A program made the position numbers and the translations under genes. From Alectoria sarmentosa (lineage: Eukaryota > Ascomycota > Lecanoromycetes > Lecanorales > Parmeliaceae), in contig WOGZ01000116.1 of the NCBI GenBank assembly GCA_009733775.1, positions 29,657 to 93,656 of the forward strand: 64,000 nt of DNA. The letters are read 5' to 3'. Below, one piece after another: positions 1 through 11,199 of this stretch. A model generated the notes under the pieces. The model did no database searches, had not been told where the DNA came from, and was given only the letters and a program-made list of their open reading frames with translations. Positions within the stretch are counted from its first letter, which is position 1; each line of letters starts with the position of its first letter.

Positions 1-847
1 GGAACAACGCCGGCCGAAACCACTCAGCCGAGGGTTCAGAACCTTCCACGTATTCGTAGAGCCAAGATAAGATCTCTTCATCACTCCGGGCTGCAGCTAC
101 CTTGGTGACTATGTCGCTTAGATAAGACAATACTAAGCCAGGCCTTTCAAACCGCGATTGAAGTTGGAGTAAACTACGCGCTGACGTCGATGAATCTCCG
201 ATTTGAGCATGTAGTGTTGCAATGATGGCAGAGATGCTACCTGCCAGAGCTACAGATGTTGAGAACGACTCGCTCGAGGTTCGTGTCTTGTCAACGAAAG
301 AATGCAAGCGTTTTGTTTTATTGCCATAGTCGACGAATGTAGCGCTGAGACTTTGGAATGTCTCATAACTATATCCTGATATGCGCGCATTTCGAATAAG
401 GGGATGAAAGGACCGTTCATCTTCTTCATAGCGATATAGTACGGATTCTACACCCAGTCCAAGCTGGAGAAGGCTTGATACCAGAGCGACGGATTTGATA
501 ACACAGCCGGAAATCTCCCCGTCCTGGGCGTCAAGGATGGCGTCAAAAACCTGAGGTCCACCTTCGCTAACATATGTAGTCCGGGGTTCCTGGGAGTTCT
601 TATCATAAAAAGTTTCCCAGCTTTTTAGTTGAGGGGCTTTTCTCTCTTCCACATCAGATGGAAACGTCCAGACTTCAAGTGTTTCGAGTGTCTGAACAGA
701 ATCTGCGGAGGACAGCACCGAAGAAGCATCTAGTGCGCCTAAATCTTCTATGGGGCCATAGGCAAAGGTCGAGAGCTCCGGCAACCTGAGATCCAGGTCT
801 TTAGATATTCCAAACAGTTCATGGCCTTCATCTTGTGGATCTGTCAT
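1..847 (-). CDS. Gamma-tubulin complex component (Spc97/Spc98 family, GCP6-like), N-terminal part
   Basis: An uninterrupted minus-strand reading frame begins with ATG at 847 and runs off the left edge of the window, giving 282 codons without a stop. The start reads MTDPQDEGHELFG. From about residue 125 it has the helical pattern of the N-terminal grip domain of gamma-tubulin complex proteins, for example the stretch YEEDERSFHPLIRNARISGY followed by a run on FVDYGNKTKR. Proteins of this family hold gamma-tubulin at spindle pole bodies and nucleate microtubules. The low-complexity, acidic beginning and the order of conserved blocks suit a fungal GCP5/GCP6-type subunit better than Spc97 or Spc98, but that choice is an inference. 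The gamma-tubulin-binding C-terminal half lies outside the window. It is divergently arranged with the EAF7-like gene, about 500 bases away. Confidence 0.6.
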   Translation of the reverse strand, partial: MTDPQDEGHELFGISKDLDLRLPELSTFAYGPIEDLGALDASSVLSSADSVQTLETLEVWTFPSDVEERKAPQLKSWETFYDKNSQEPRTTYVSEGGPQVFDAILDAQDGEISGCVIKSVALVSSLLQLGLGVESVLYRYEEDERSFHPLIRNARISGYSYETFQSLSATFVDYGNKTKRLHSFVDKTRTSSESFSTSVALAGSISAIIATLHAQIGDSSTSARSLLQLQSRFERPGLVLSYLSDIVTKVAAARSDEEILSWLYEYVEGSEPSAEWFRPALF

Positions 848-1343
848 CAAACATCAACATCCAGTCCCATCTCGAAAAATCTCGGGTGACAAAGATGTAC
901 TCAGGGGTTCGAATCCGAATACAGTGGAATCTGTTGTACGAGTATGCTTGTCAGAATAAGTGAGGGATGATGCTTTCCAAAGGTCTGGGATCGCGAACGC
1001 GTTTCCGTCAACGATATTTTCATCCATGAAGCTCTTCGTATATATTCTTTCCACATGACAAAACACTGTGAAAACAACAGACCAAGACGTGACTTCGCAG
1101 GATCGGATGACGCGACACAAGTCGCCAAGGCGCTAGTCGTGCCTTACCAGGTTTCAGGCACTAGTACCGAGGGTGCCGCTCGATCGACGCCAAAATTGTG
1201 ACTTGCTCAACACATTGTATATTGTCTACAGTACCAATACCATGCTCCACCCGCTGTGGAATTCCTATTGAATTAATGTGTGCCTGGGATGTTTCTTGCT
1301 CTCGCAATGAGAAGCCTTCCAATTGCACAATAAACTCCCCGCA
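848..1343. promoter_or_regulatory. Divergent intergenic region between the gamma-tubulin complex gene and EAF7
   Basis: About 500 bases separate two start codons facing away from each other, so the interval must carry both promoters. Overlapping minus-strand reading frames inside it look like chance frames. I see no clear TATA box. Confidence 0.4.
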
Positions 1344-2378
1344 ATGCCTCCTAAAAAAAAGGCCCGTCAGCCGTCCAGGGCTGCATCCACGACCGCTGGC
1401 GACGCAGTCGAACAGGCAGAAGAGGAGACGCCAACCTCAACGAAGGCGGACTTGTGCATAGAGAGCGTGGTATCAGATGCATGGACTGACGAACAAGAGA
1501 CATCGCTCTTTAAAAGCATGATTAGATGGAAGCCTGTAGGTTCGTATGCAGAGTACATGAGAGCGCCTCATCTACATGGCGGGATGCACTGACAGCCATT
1601 GTCAGGCATGCACAAGCACTTCCGGATGATATCTATCTCGGAGAATCTGAGGAACCATGGCTACTTCTCTCCTCAGAATGCTCATACACGAATACGAGGA
1701 ATATGGGAGAAATTGGGCAGTCTGTACAATCTCGAGACCCTCGATGCAAGAGTCAGCCTTTCAGAGATCGGCCTGAGGGAAGCTTAGACTTATAGCTTCC
1801 AGGAAGATTCTTTCGGCGAACCAATCCAAATGGACGGCGATAACGCTAAGCAGCCCTTTTGTCCATTCGCATTACCTGAAGATGAATACTGGGACATGAT
1901 GTTTGCAAAGAGATTAGCACCTGGAGGAACTTCATCACCGCCAGTACTAGCCCATCAGCTCTCTGGCATATCCCTTGAGGGCGGAAGAACGGCCAGAGGA
2001 TATAGTACCGTGGACGATACAGACGGTAAGCGTGCTCACTAATTTGCGTGGAAGTGCGGAGGCTGAGCAAGTCTTCCAGATCCACGTTCTTCGCCTGCAT
2101 CAATCAGCGGGCAAAAGTTGGGCCGCAGCACTCGTACGTCGAAGGGCACTCGAACGTCGCTGCTAGCAGAAGTCTCGACGGTTGGAGAAAGACAGGGGAG
2201 TAAAGGGTCGGTGGATCAAGGTACTGACGACGGTCAGAAGGAAGATGAAGAGGGTGGCGAGGCTATGGACGAATACGAAGACGATAGCAAAGCTGCCACG
2301 CCAAAAGATACTAGCAAACCACCGAAAGGAATTATGGCGAAGACCAATGCGTCGCGGAGAAGTGGACGGAAAAGGTAG
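1344..2378 (+). CDS. EAF7: Chromatin modification-related protein EAF7 (NuA4 histone acetyltransferase subunit)
   Basis: I model four exons, 1344-1539, 1606-1751, 1803-2025 and 2080-2378, which join in frame to give about 287 residues. The start is MPPKKKARQPS. The EAF7/MRGBP (CT20) core is clear across the junctions: WTDEQETSLFKSMIRWKPVG, then MHKHFRMISISENLRNHG, then IRGIWEKLGSLYNLETLD, then EDEYWDMMFAKRLAP. The C-terminus alternates acidic and basic low-complexity runs and ends SGRKR, as usual for the fungal family. EAF7 belongs to the NuA4 complex, which acetylates histones H4 and H2A in the nucleus. All three introns are GT-AG; the donor at 2026 is GTAAGC and the one at 1752 is weaker. 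The exon structure is inferred, but each phase is consistent and each join restores a family motif. A further 3' exon after 2378 is not excluded. Confidence 0.85.
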
Positions 2379-2891
2379 GGCTCGGAATTGCGGAATGCTG
2401 AATCAAATGGGGCAATGGGTATAGGCAAGAACTCGGCATCAAGCATGACATTGAGGCATTAGAAGCCAAAGCTTCATGGAATTGGGTACTAAGTGAAGTG
2501 GTCATATCCAAAAGATTAATCCTCGTTATTGGAAGGAGGTTTGATTGAGCGCTAGAGACTGTTTTGCCTCGGCCCTCGGCTACAAGTAGCGCTCAAAGAG
2601 GATCGCAACCGCATGCTCCGCGCTCAAGAAACAGACCGTAATTTTGAACGCCCTTATAAGAAGACTTACTAAAGCAACTTTCTTCCGCCCTTGTTTTGTT
2701 TCTACTGATCAGGAGCTCCTTTCCAAGTGAACTTCCCTTTGCTGACTCGCCCCGGGATGTTGCAAGCATTGGCAAGAAGCAGCTCAGCATTCCGGAATAG
2801 CTCGACGAGGGTCCTCCCTGCAAAGGTAGCTTTGAAAAGGGCTGAGACGAACAATTTCAGAGAAGGCTGACGGGTTGCTCAGGTTTTTACC
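2379..2891. other. Intergenic region between EAF7 and the carnitine acetyltransferase gene
   Basis: I see no supported gene here. It should contain the EAF7 3' end and the promoter of the next gene. A minus-strand frame at 2593-2823 has no recognisable motif. Confidence 0.4.
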
Positions 2892-4841
2892 ATGGCGCCA
2901 GCCAATTCGAGGCGGAGCTTGTCTGCGCTACCCGAAGGTTTGAGGTCTTTCCTCTCGTCCGGGCCCTTTCCATCGTCTCATTGCTAATTCTTTGCGCGTA
3001 AGGGTACCAAGAAGACAGTTCGAAAGGCGCCATGCTACGATTTGAAGATTCCCTCCCAAGATTACCGGTCCCTACTCTCGAAGAGACCTCAAAGCGTTAC
3101 CTGAAATCCGTACGACCACTCTTGAACAAAGCCGAGTTTGCAGCAACGAAGGAAACCGTCGACGAATTTGTAAAACCTGGAAGCATTGGACAGGTTTTAC
3201 AGAAGAGGCTACAGGCCCGTCGAGAAGATCCCAAAACCCGGAATTGGATCTACGAATGGTGGAACGAAGCAGCATACCTTAGCTATAGAGACCCGGTCGT
3301 GCCGTACGTGAGCTACTTTTATTCACATCGGGATGACAGGAGGCGACGGAACCCAGCCAAAAGGGCGGCAGCGTTGACTACAGCTGTCCTCGAGTTCAAA
3401 AAGCAGGTGGACAGTGGGAATCTGGAACCAGAGTACATGAAAAGGCTTCCCATCAGCATGGAATCATATCAGTGGATGTTCAATGCATGCCGCATCCCTG
3501 GGAAATCAGTCGACCATCCAGTCAAATATTCCCATGAAGACCACAAATACATTATCGTGGTCCGAAAGAACCAGTTCTTCAAAGTCATGTACGAGGTCAG
3601 TGGCCAACAGCTCAACGCCGCAGAGTTGGAGAAGCAGTTCAATCGAATTTACAAGATGGCCCAAAAGACTCCGGCAGTCGGTGCATTGACTACTCAAAAT
3701 CGTGATATTTGGTACTCCGCTCGCGAGACACTTCTCTCCGCACATCCAGCCAACGCCGCTGCGTTGGAGGCAATCCAGGCTTCAGGGTTCCTGGTTTGCC
3801 TAGATGATGCCTCACCAGTAACATTAGAAGAGCGTGCCCATCAATATTGGCACGGTGATGGCGCGAATAGATGGTTTGATAAACCCCTGGAATTTGTTGT
3901 CAATGAGAATGGCACTTCTGGCTTCATGGGCGAGCACAGCATGATGGACGGCACACCAACTCATCGTCTGAATGACTACATAAACATGATGATCTTTGCC
4001 AACAAAATCGACCTCTCCGACTCCAACGTTCGCTCCGACCTCGCTGAGCCTTTGGCCGTCAAATTTCATATCAATGAAGCTGTACACAAAGAGATCCACC
4101 GGGCGATCTCCGATCATGAGAACCTAATCGCACAGCATGAGCTGAGGGTGCAAGCCTATCAAGGCTACGGCAAAGGTCTTATCAAGAAGTTCAAGTGCTC
4201 ACCAGATGCCTACATCCAGATGATCATCCAGCTCGCTTACCACAAAATGTACGGCACCTGTCGTCCCACCTACGAATCAGCTGCTACTCGACGCTTCCAA
4301 CAAGGGCGCACCGAGACTTGCCGTAGCGTCAGTGATGAGAGCGTGGCATTCTGCGCTGCCATGGCGGACCCAGAGGTTTCTCCACAGGACTGCGTCCAGG
4401 CTTTCCGAGCCGCCGTTGACGCCCACGTCAAGTACATCACTGATGCACTCGACGGAAAGGGCGTTGACAGACATCTGTTCGGGCTGAAAAAGTGCCTGAA
4501 GGAGGGAGAGAAATTGCCAGAGATTTTCCAAGATCGAGCATATGGTTACAGCGGAACGTGGTATTTAAGCACGAGTCAGTTGAGTAGTGAGTATTTCAAC
4601 GGGTATGGGTGGAGTCAGGTTATAGACGACGGCTTTGGCATTGCGTATATGATCAACGAGAACAGGTATGTATGGTCCGACTGGATTTATGAAATCATGA
4701 CTCATGTGCCACAGCATTCAATTCAACATTGTGAGCAAGGGCCTCGGCAGTGAGCGCATGAGCTTCTGGCTCAACGAGGCAGCAGGCGATATGAGAGACC
4801 TGCTTCTGCCAACGATAGAAGGCCCGAAAGCAAAGCTATAG
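2892..4841 (+). CDS. CAT2: Carnitine O-acetyltransferase (peroxisomal/mitochondrial)
   Basis: Three exons (2892-2937, 3003-4665, 4715-4841) give about 611 residues. The first exon adds MAPANSRRSLSALPEG and joins in frame to YQEDSSKGAMLRFEDSLPRL, the usual family start. The choline/carnitine acyltransferase fold is complete: the catalytic histidine lies in GEHSMMDGTP near residue 327, and the C-terminal block YFNGYGWSQVIDDGFGIAYM is present. The last exon restores SKGLGSERMSFWLNEAAGD and ends in AKL, a type-1 peroxisomal targeting signal. The enzyme moves acetyl groups between CoA and carnitine so that acetyl units can leave peroxisomes and enter mitochondria. The arginine- and serine-containing N-terminus could be a weak mitochondrial presequence, matching the dual targeting known for yeast Cat2. 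Without splicing of the 49-base last intron the frame ends at 4753 and loses the AKL signal. Confidence 0.92.
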
Positions 4842-5753
4842 ATTTGTAGAGAGCAGCAAGCTGTTGATTCGTGTGGCACTTTTCGTGTACCTTATGGATA
4901 GTGCATGTACTCGTACTAATACAGCATGATCTACAAGTATGGTAACGCTTTCAGATATTCTAGGGGGTGGGTCTTAACATATTTTAGTGTAGCAATACTC
5001 CAAGTCACTCGTAAGTATTAGGTAAAGTATGGACTCATTCATCACAGACGAGTTTCCTTTATGAAATCAATTCCGAGTCCACGACGTAAGATACTTTACT
5101 GATTACCTACGTCTCATATAAGGTAAGGTACCTTATGTAAAGGTATTTTGATGGTACTAGAGTAGGTGTAGCAATAGTAAGATACGTGACTTTGGTGACC
5201 CTGGTGACCCCGCTTCGGGCGGGCGTTCCTGTCCTGTCCTTGATTTGGCCCCTGTGAATCACATCACAGCCCCCTCCTGGTGCCCCCTCAATAGTTGGCC
5301 GATAAGGTCCGAGTCTGTCTCGTCATACTTTTAAATTACTTAAGCCTACCTTACCTTACCGTACAACATGGAATGGAAGTCATGCCTCCAGATTCCCATC
5401 CAGCTCCAGGCTTCATTACCAAACATCCTCACCCGTTCAATTCCCTCCAGCTGGGAAACGGGAAAAGCATGTCGAGTGGATTGGGACCGCTTTGTCTGCA
5501 CTGCACCTAGGCCACAAGGGCATACCTTACATACTTACCCTTCATATTCCTCCATGGAAAACTGGAAACTTGAAACTTGAGACTGGAAACTAATTCTTGT
5601 TCCACCTTTGCACAACTGTCGAAAGAAACGCTGTGTGTGCGAAAATAATCCCGCATTCCCCCCCCAAACCATAATCCTCTTTTCAACCACTCAGACTCTA
5701 CGAGTACATCCCATGTGGTCGGACCATGAAAACTGCCAAGCGCCGACGCCAGA
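4842..5753. other. Intergenic region with GGTAAGGTACC-like tracts
   Basis: No gene is supported. The stretch at about 5118-5140 and again at 5345-5365 carries runs of TAAGGTA/TACCTTA type that recur in other intergenic regions of this window. The 3' part presumably holds the promoter and leader of the Atos-like gene; several short frames there look like upstream frames or noise. Confidence 0.4.
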
Positions 5754-8441
5754 ATGCCTATCCACCACGATCCTGAACAGCACTTCTCCAAAGCTTACAA
5801 ACAAGAAGAGCTGCCTCATCCTCAACATGATGTCAACATGCGGAGGCTGTCAGAAGAGAGCACAGGAACAGAACGCTGTGACGGGCCGATTGCAGATATT
5901 GCAGTGGATCATGTCGCCGTACAGGCCGGCAGAGAAGGCAGGGTTAGCAACAACGGAGAAGCAGTGTGCAGTGATAGGGCAGAGTTGATCGAACGAATTA
6001 AGAGAGGAGAAAGTCCCACTTGGATTCCCAATCAGGCGGTGAGTCGAGGATGGTCGAGTCTTCGAATTCCGCATCCAGAGAGTTTGAGTATGATGCAAAT
6101 TTATATGGCAATCGACTTTGCGAGCCAACGCGTAGAATGTGATTTGTTGAATCACCGTGCTTGCTTTAATATTGAACGATAGTCAAGGAGAAGATGATTC
6201 ACATGTACCCCATGTTCAGGCTTCGGTGGCCTATTTGCAGGCAATGTCACGTTGGGAGTTGTAGCTAATGGACGTCTTGTGCAGCTGCAAGAGGAATACC
6301 TCAAGACCAATAATGGGCATGTTTCGAGCCTCCGACGCCAGCCCAAAGCCCCCTCCCCCCTCCTTCCGGCCGCCGAACTTAAGTGTATCACGCAGAAGCA
6401 GGAGAAGCAGGAGAAGCAGGTTGATACTTTGAATAATGGATTAAGCATACCGTTAGAAATTCAGAGACCAAGGTCAGCTCTACACGCCGGGGACTTCATG
6501 GAGGAACAAGGAAAAGCGAAGGAAACTTCACGAGACTCGCCACTGATTTCCAGGTGCTTCGATACCTTCCAAAACGGGCCCCTAGGGAATTCATCAAGGA
6601 CACCCTGGTACGATCCGCCTTCTTCATTCAAGGGATTTGGTTCGAGCCCACAAATCAGCCCCAGTGACCGAGACTACGCCGATTCAGACCGAAGGCCTTG
6701 GAGGAGCCGAGCACCATCTCTTAACTCATATTCATCATCAAGCTATGTGCTCAAAGCTCCCACAACTCCATTAGTCCAGCAATCAAACAACACCGATCTG
6801 GACTTCTCCCCAATGGTTCGTTCCGTCAGCCCCGAGAAAAATAACAGGCGCCATACGTTGCCCCCTGATACCCATCAAGATATGCGCTCGTCCTCTAGTG
6901 ACCAAGCTTCGACTTTCTCACAGGCAGCTCGACATGTGCCGTCGTATCGTAGGGAAGGCTGTCTTCCCTATGGCCACCACCAACACAGATCTTTGACTTC
7001 GTATTGGTCTTTGCAAGCTTTCAGCTCTCCACAATCGCCTGCGTGCCTACGCCCGAGGCGGACGTCACTCTCTTCCGAGGCTTCCCCCCGACAGCACGCC
7101 CACATGGTGGGATCGTACGAAGAGTCCATTCTTCGTGGATGGATGTCAACCGCTCCCTCTAAGCCTTTAGACTTCACGGCCCAGATTGGCGTTCTTGGTA
7201 AAGGCAATTGCAAACCCAGATGTCCAGCTCACGTGACAATTCCATTCCCTGCGGTATTCTATAGCTGGAGTCTAGGCAATGGCAGAAGCTCCGGGGACGA
7301 TGATCCTAGCCCCTACGTGGGCCACATCGATCTACAGCATCCACTATCACCTCCAGAGTCTGAAGAGCCTCCGCCGCTTCAAGCAGAGGATAAATATAAA
7401 TCTCAGACTAACGGGACAGGTGCGGAGCATGATTCTACGCCTGCAAAGTTTACTCCGAGAAGATCCAAGAAGAGAAGACGAACCTCGCCTGCATCTGCTC
7501 CGCCCAGAGGGAGCTACAGGATACCTGAGCAGGGCCAATTGCAGATAATCATCAAGAACCCGAACAAGACAGCGGTAAAGCTTTTTTTAATTCCATACGA
7601 CTTATCTGGGATGGAACCAGGCACCAAAACTTTCGTGCGACAGCGTTCCTACTCGGCCGATCCAGTCATCGATAGCCCTCTGGCCTCCAAACCTCAACCG
7701 GATCCAGCATTTAGATCCGGCAAACCAACACTACGCTATCTCATCCATTTGAATATTTGCAGCCCTTCAAAAGGACGATTCTATCTTTATCAGCAAATCA
7801 GGGTTGTCTTCGCGAACCGTGTGCCAGACAATAAAGAGCAGTTGCGAAACGAGATCCAGGTGCCCCAGCCAAGGTTCAGCGCTTACAAACCAACTAGAGA
7901 CCCGTTGGTTGGTGCCAGCTCGAGCGCAGGTGCAAAGCTGACGGCAGAGAAGGCATACAGGAGACGGAGCTCCGGGTTCGGGTTCGGGTTTGGTAGCGAC
8001 GAGGCTGACGGTCATGCTACGCAGACTTTGACGGGTGGATCAACGTTCCCCTTGAATAGCGGACACCCCGCTCCTCCTATTCCTGCAATACCGTTCAACT
8101 TAGCAGTGTCACAGCAAAGACCTGCCAAGGGCCAGGAGAGCATCACTGGTGAGGCCATGGACCTTGATGCTTCGAGGCCAACCACTGCGTCAGACATGCA
8201 ATCGCCGTTGAGTGACAAGACTACCAATCACTTGATTGGCGTGCAGCTATCAAGCTCGTATAGGAGCAATTCATCAAGCAACGGTAGCGACGGCTACAAC
8301 AAGCTGAACAAAGGAGAGTCTGGCTACGGTGGCGTCTTTGGGCGGCCTGGAACTCCGGAGCCTGGCGAAGGCTTATTGGCAAAGAGATTGAAAGGGTTGG
8401 GTGTACAGCGGGATTCGAGACAGGTAGAGGAGGAGATGTGA
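5754..8441 (+). CDS. Atos/FAM214-like protein (DUF4210 plus 'chromosome segregation during meiosis' domain)
   Basis: Two exons (5754-6038 and 6285-8441) give about 813 residues. The first ends KRGESPTWIPNQA at a GTGAGT donor and joins in frame to LQEEYLKTNNGH; this 246-base intron is longer than its neighbours and its acceptor is my choice among several. Residues 100-370 are low-complexity and rich in Ser and Pro. The conserved module starts near residue 375 with ESILRGWMSTAPSKPLDFTA and GNCKPRCPAHVTIPFPAVFY, followed by GQLQIIIKNPNKTAVKLFLI. The C-terminal module includes LRYLIHLNICSPSKGRFYLY and IRVVFANRVPD, ending near residue 630. Animal Atossa/FAM214 proteins are transcription regulators; the fission-yeast relative is linked to meiotic chromosome segregation. 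The function in filamentous fungi is not established. A short acidic and Gly-rich tail follows. Confidence 0.8.
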
Positions 8442-8994
8442 TTGTTTTGGCAGCATTGAGCATGAATCATGTAAACCTGCAGAATTCTTTTCTTTGTTTT
8501 TGGTTAGGTTTTGAGCATAGATAGATAGCGGTATCCGAATACATACCTATATTCACATCAATACAGAGACACAGTAACCAACATTCACATTCCCCTCAGT
8601 TCAATAGTTGTAACTGTCTACTTGACACGATCAAATTATCAATATTCACTTCCGAGGTTCAAGCTCTTGGCGGACCGTTCCTCTTGGGGGCAGCAGGGAG
8701 CCAGGGGCAGGGGCTTTCAGGGGGGGTGTGGTCTGAGTTTTCGGGAGAGCAAATTCCCGAGCTCTACCGCTGGTGCCGCTAGCGGTTCCTTTAGCAATTT
8801 GAATCTTCCAATCAAACAAAGAAAAAGAAAAAGAAAAAAACGAGTCGATGAGATTGATATGGCCACGAAATACTCTAATTTTTAATCAAAATGACACTTT
8901 GACTGATAATTTAAAAAGTGGCGATAGGTAACGGAGTATAGGGTCAATGTCCTCAGCATATTCTGTACGCTCTTTACTTGCTTCTTTGCTTGCA

Positions 8995-9035
<41 letters not shown>

Positions 9036-9133
9036 GCCCTTTGTAAGATTAATATTATAAAAAGTCCATGATTGTTTGACGGCTTCAAATTTGACCCCTC
9101 TCCAACAAAACAATCCCTCCGCCTACGCTCAAC
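8442..9133. promoter_or_regulatory. Intergenic region and promoter of ERG5
   Basis: No coding region is supported. The segment contains an A-rich stretch at 8820-8840, a 33-base TC repeat at 9001-9033 and an AT-rich TATA-like stretch AATATTATAAAAAG at about 9051-9064, roughly 70 bases upstream of the ERG5 ATG. A pyrimidine tract followed by a TATA-like element is a common promoter arrangement in fungi. Confidence 0.45.
9001..9033. repeat. (TC)n microsatellite in the ERG5 promoter
   Basis: A perfect TC dinucleotide run of about 33 bases lies 100 bases upstream of the ERG5 start codon. Its length is likely to vary between strains. Confidence 0.95.
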
Positions 9134-10892
9134 ATGGCCGCGGTTGTGAACGGAAGCTTTGCTTCGCCAATCGCAAATGCAGACTACACACCTTTCATCT
9201 CAGCAGATGGAGGACTTCTTTCAAAAGTGTACAACAGCATCAGCGGACTCAGTGTCACCATCACCCTGCTTTTGATACTTGTCGCGTACGATCAATGTGA
9301 GTTTGCATTGTATCCGCAGCTCTGACCAGTCGCTGAAATATGCCACAGTTAGATATGTCTGGAACAAGGGATCAATTGTTGGACCGTCGTGGAAAATGCC
9401 CTTCATTGGACCCTTCTTGCAATCGGTGAATCCAAAGATGGATGAATATAAAGCGAAATGGGCAAGTGGAGACTTGAGCTGTGTCTCGGTATTCCATAAG
9501 TACGGACGAGTACTTATTTCCACGTCCTTGGATAGTGCTGATGGACAGTTTCCAGGTTTGTGGTTATGGCATCTTCTCGGGACATGGCACGGAAGGTCTT
9601 CAATTCGCCTACGTTCGTCAAGCCTTGCGTAGTAGACGTAGCTATCAAGCTGCTTCGGCCTACCAATTGGGTGTTCCTAGATGGCAAGGCACACGTCGAC
9701 TATCGCAAAGGACTGAACGGCTTGTTCACCCGCCAGGCATTGGAGGCATATCTCCCAGGACAAGAGGAGGTCTACGACAAATATTTTGCGAGGGCTTTGG
9801 AAATATCGCAACAAGGAGATAAGGAAAAGGGCGTGCCATTCATGCCCTTTTTCCGAGAGCTCATGTGCGCCGTTTCCTGCCGGACGTTCGTTGGCCACTA
9901 CATGTCCGACAATGCAGTCAAGAAGATCGCAGACGATTACTGGATGATAACCGCGGCTCTTGAGCTTGTCAATTTTCCAATCATCCTTCCTTTCACCAAG
10001 ACGTGGTATGGGAAGAAGGCGGCGGACATGGTCCTCGAAGAATTTTCTAAATGCGCCGCAAAGAGCAAAGCACGCATGGCCGTTGGCGGAGACATCACTT
10101 GCATCATGGACGCCTGGGTAAAGTCGATGATCGACTCCGCCAAATATAATGAGAGAATTGCCAAGGGCATTGCGGTCGAGCCAGAAGAGAAACCTGCCAC
10201 CCTCGTCCGCGACTTTTCTGACTTTGAGATCTCTCAAACTGTCTTCACGTTTCTCTTCGCCTCGCAAGATGCCACCAGCAGTGCTTGCACCTGGCTCTTC
10301 CAGATCATGGCTGACAGACCTGAGATCCTCGACCGCGTGCGTGCAGAGAACCTCGCAGCCCGCAACGGTGACAAGGATGTTCGCTTCAGCATGGACTTGC
10401 TCGAAAACCTTCCATATACCCGCGCTGTCGTTAAAGAACTCTTACGGTACCGGCCACCAGTTATTATGGTGCCCTATGTGGTCAAGAAGCCCTTCCCCAT
10501 CACAGATAGCTATACCGCGCCTAAAGGGTCCATGATAATACCGAGCTGCTGGCCCGCGCTACATGACCCAGAAGTCTACCCCAACCCTGATTCTTACGAT
10601 CCCGAGAGATGGATTAGTGGGGATGCGGAGAGCAAGAGTAAGAACTGGCTCGTGTTTGGCACGGGACCGCACTATTGTCTGGGCCAGACGTACGCACAGC
10701 TGAATTTGATCGGAATGATTGGAAAAGCCAGTCTGTGCGTAGACTGGTCGCATAAACCTACGGAGAAGAGTGAAGATATTGAGGTTTTTGCTACTCTATT
10801 CCCACAGGTGAGCCTTTTTCCGGAAGAAAGGGAAGAATGCTAATATCTGGCAACAGGATCACTGCCCGTTGGTTTTTACAGAGCGATCATGA
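9134..10892 (+). CDS. ERG5: Sterol C-22 desaturase, cytochrome P450 CYP61 (ERG5)
   Basis: Four exons (9134-9296, 9349-9499, 9556-10807, 10857-10892) give about 533 residues. A hydrophobic N-terminal anchor around residues 38-53 (SVTITLLLILVAYDQ) places the enzyme in the ER membrane. The CYP61 blocks follow in order: RYVWNKGSIVGPSWKMPFIG, FLQSVNPKMDEYKAKWASGD, LLRPTNWVFLDGKAHVDYRK, the oxygen-activating helix FLFASQDATSS near residue 337, the ExxR motif KELLRYRP, and the haem-binding loop FGTGPHYCLG with Cys near residue 479. The last exon adds DHCPLVFTERS, the usual CYP61 end. The enzyme introduces the C-22 double bond in ergosterol synthesis. All introns are GT-AG and 49-56 bases long. The gene converges on the rhodanese gene about 300 bases away. 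Confidence 0.97.
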
Positions 10893-11199
10893 TTGCTTAC
10901 GCCGTTGGTTCTCAGCTTGCACAAGCCCCCAAACTAATGTAATTAGATTTCCCAGTGTTCTTCGTCCAGCGATACCAGATTTCTTCGGAGTCGTGCGTGG
11001 CTTTGAAGTCCACTCGGGGCGTTGATACAGCGTCTGATACAATAATTCGAAGGTCCAACATCTTCACGATGTGATCACTCTGCATTGGTTGTACCCTCTT
11101 CTGAACATCACTATACATCACGCTGCCTCTACCTCTTCCCTCCAAATGCCCGATCTCTCTAGCGAATCTCAATGTCATACTTCTCCACTTTCTAAATCT

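Noticed and set aside
897..922. GGGGTTCGAATCC resembling a tRNA T-arm
   Set aside because: The flanking bases do not form a cloverleaf.
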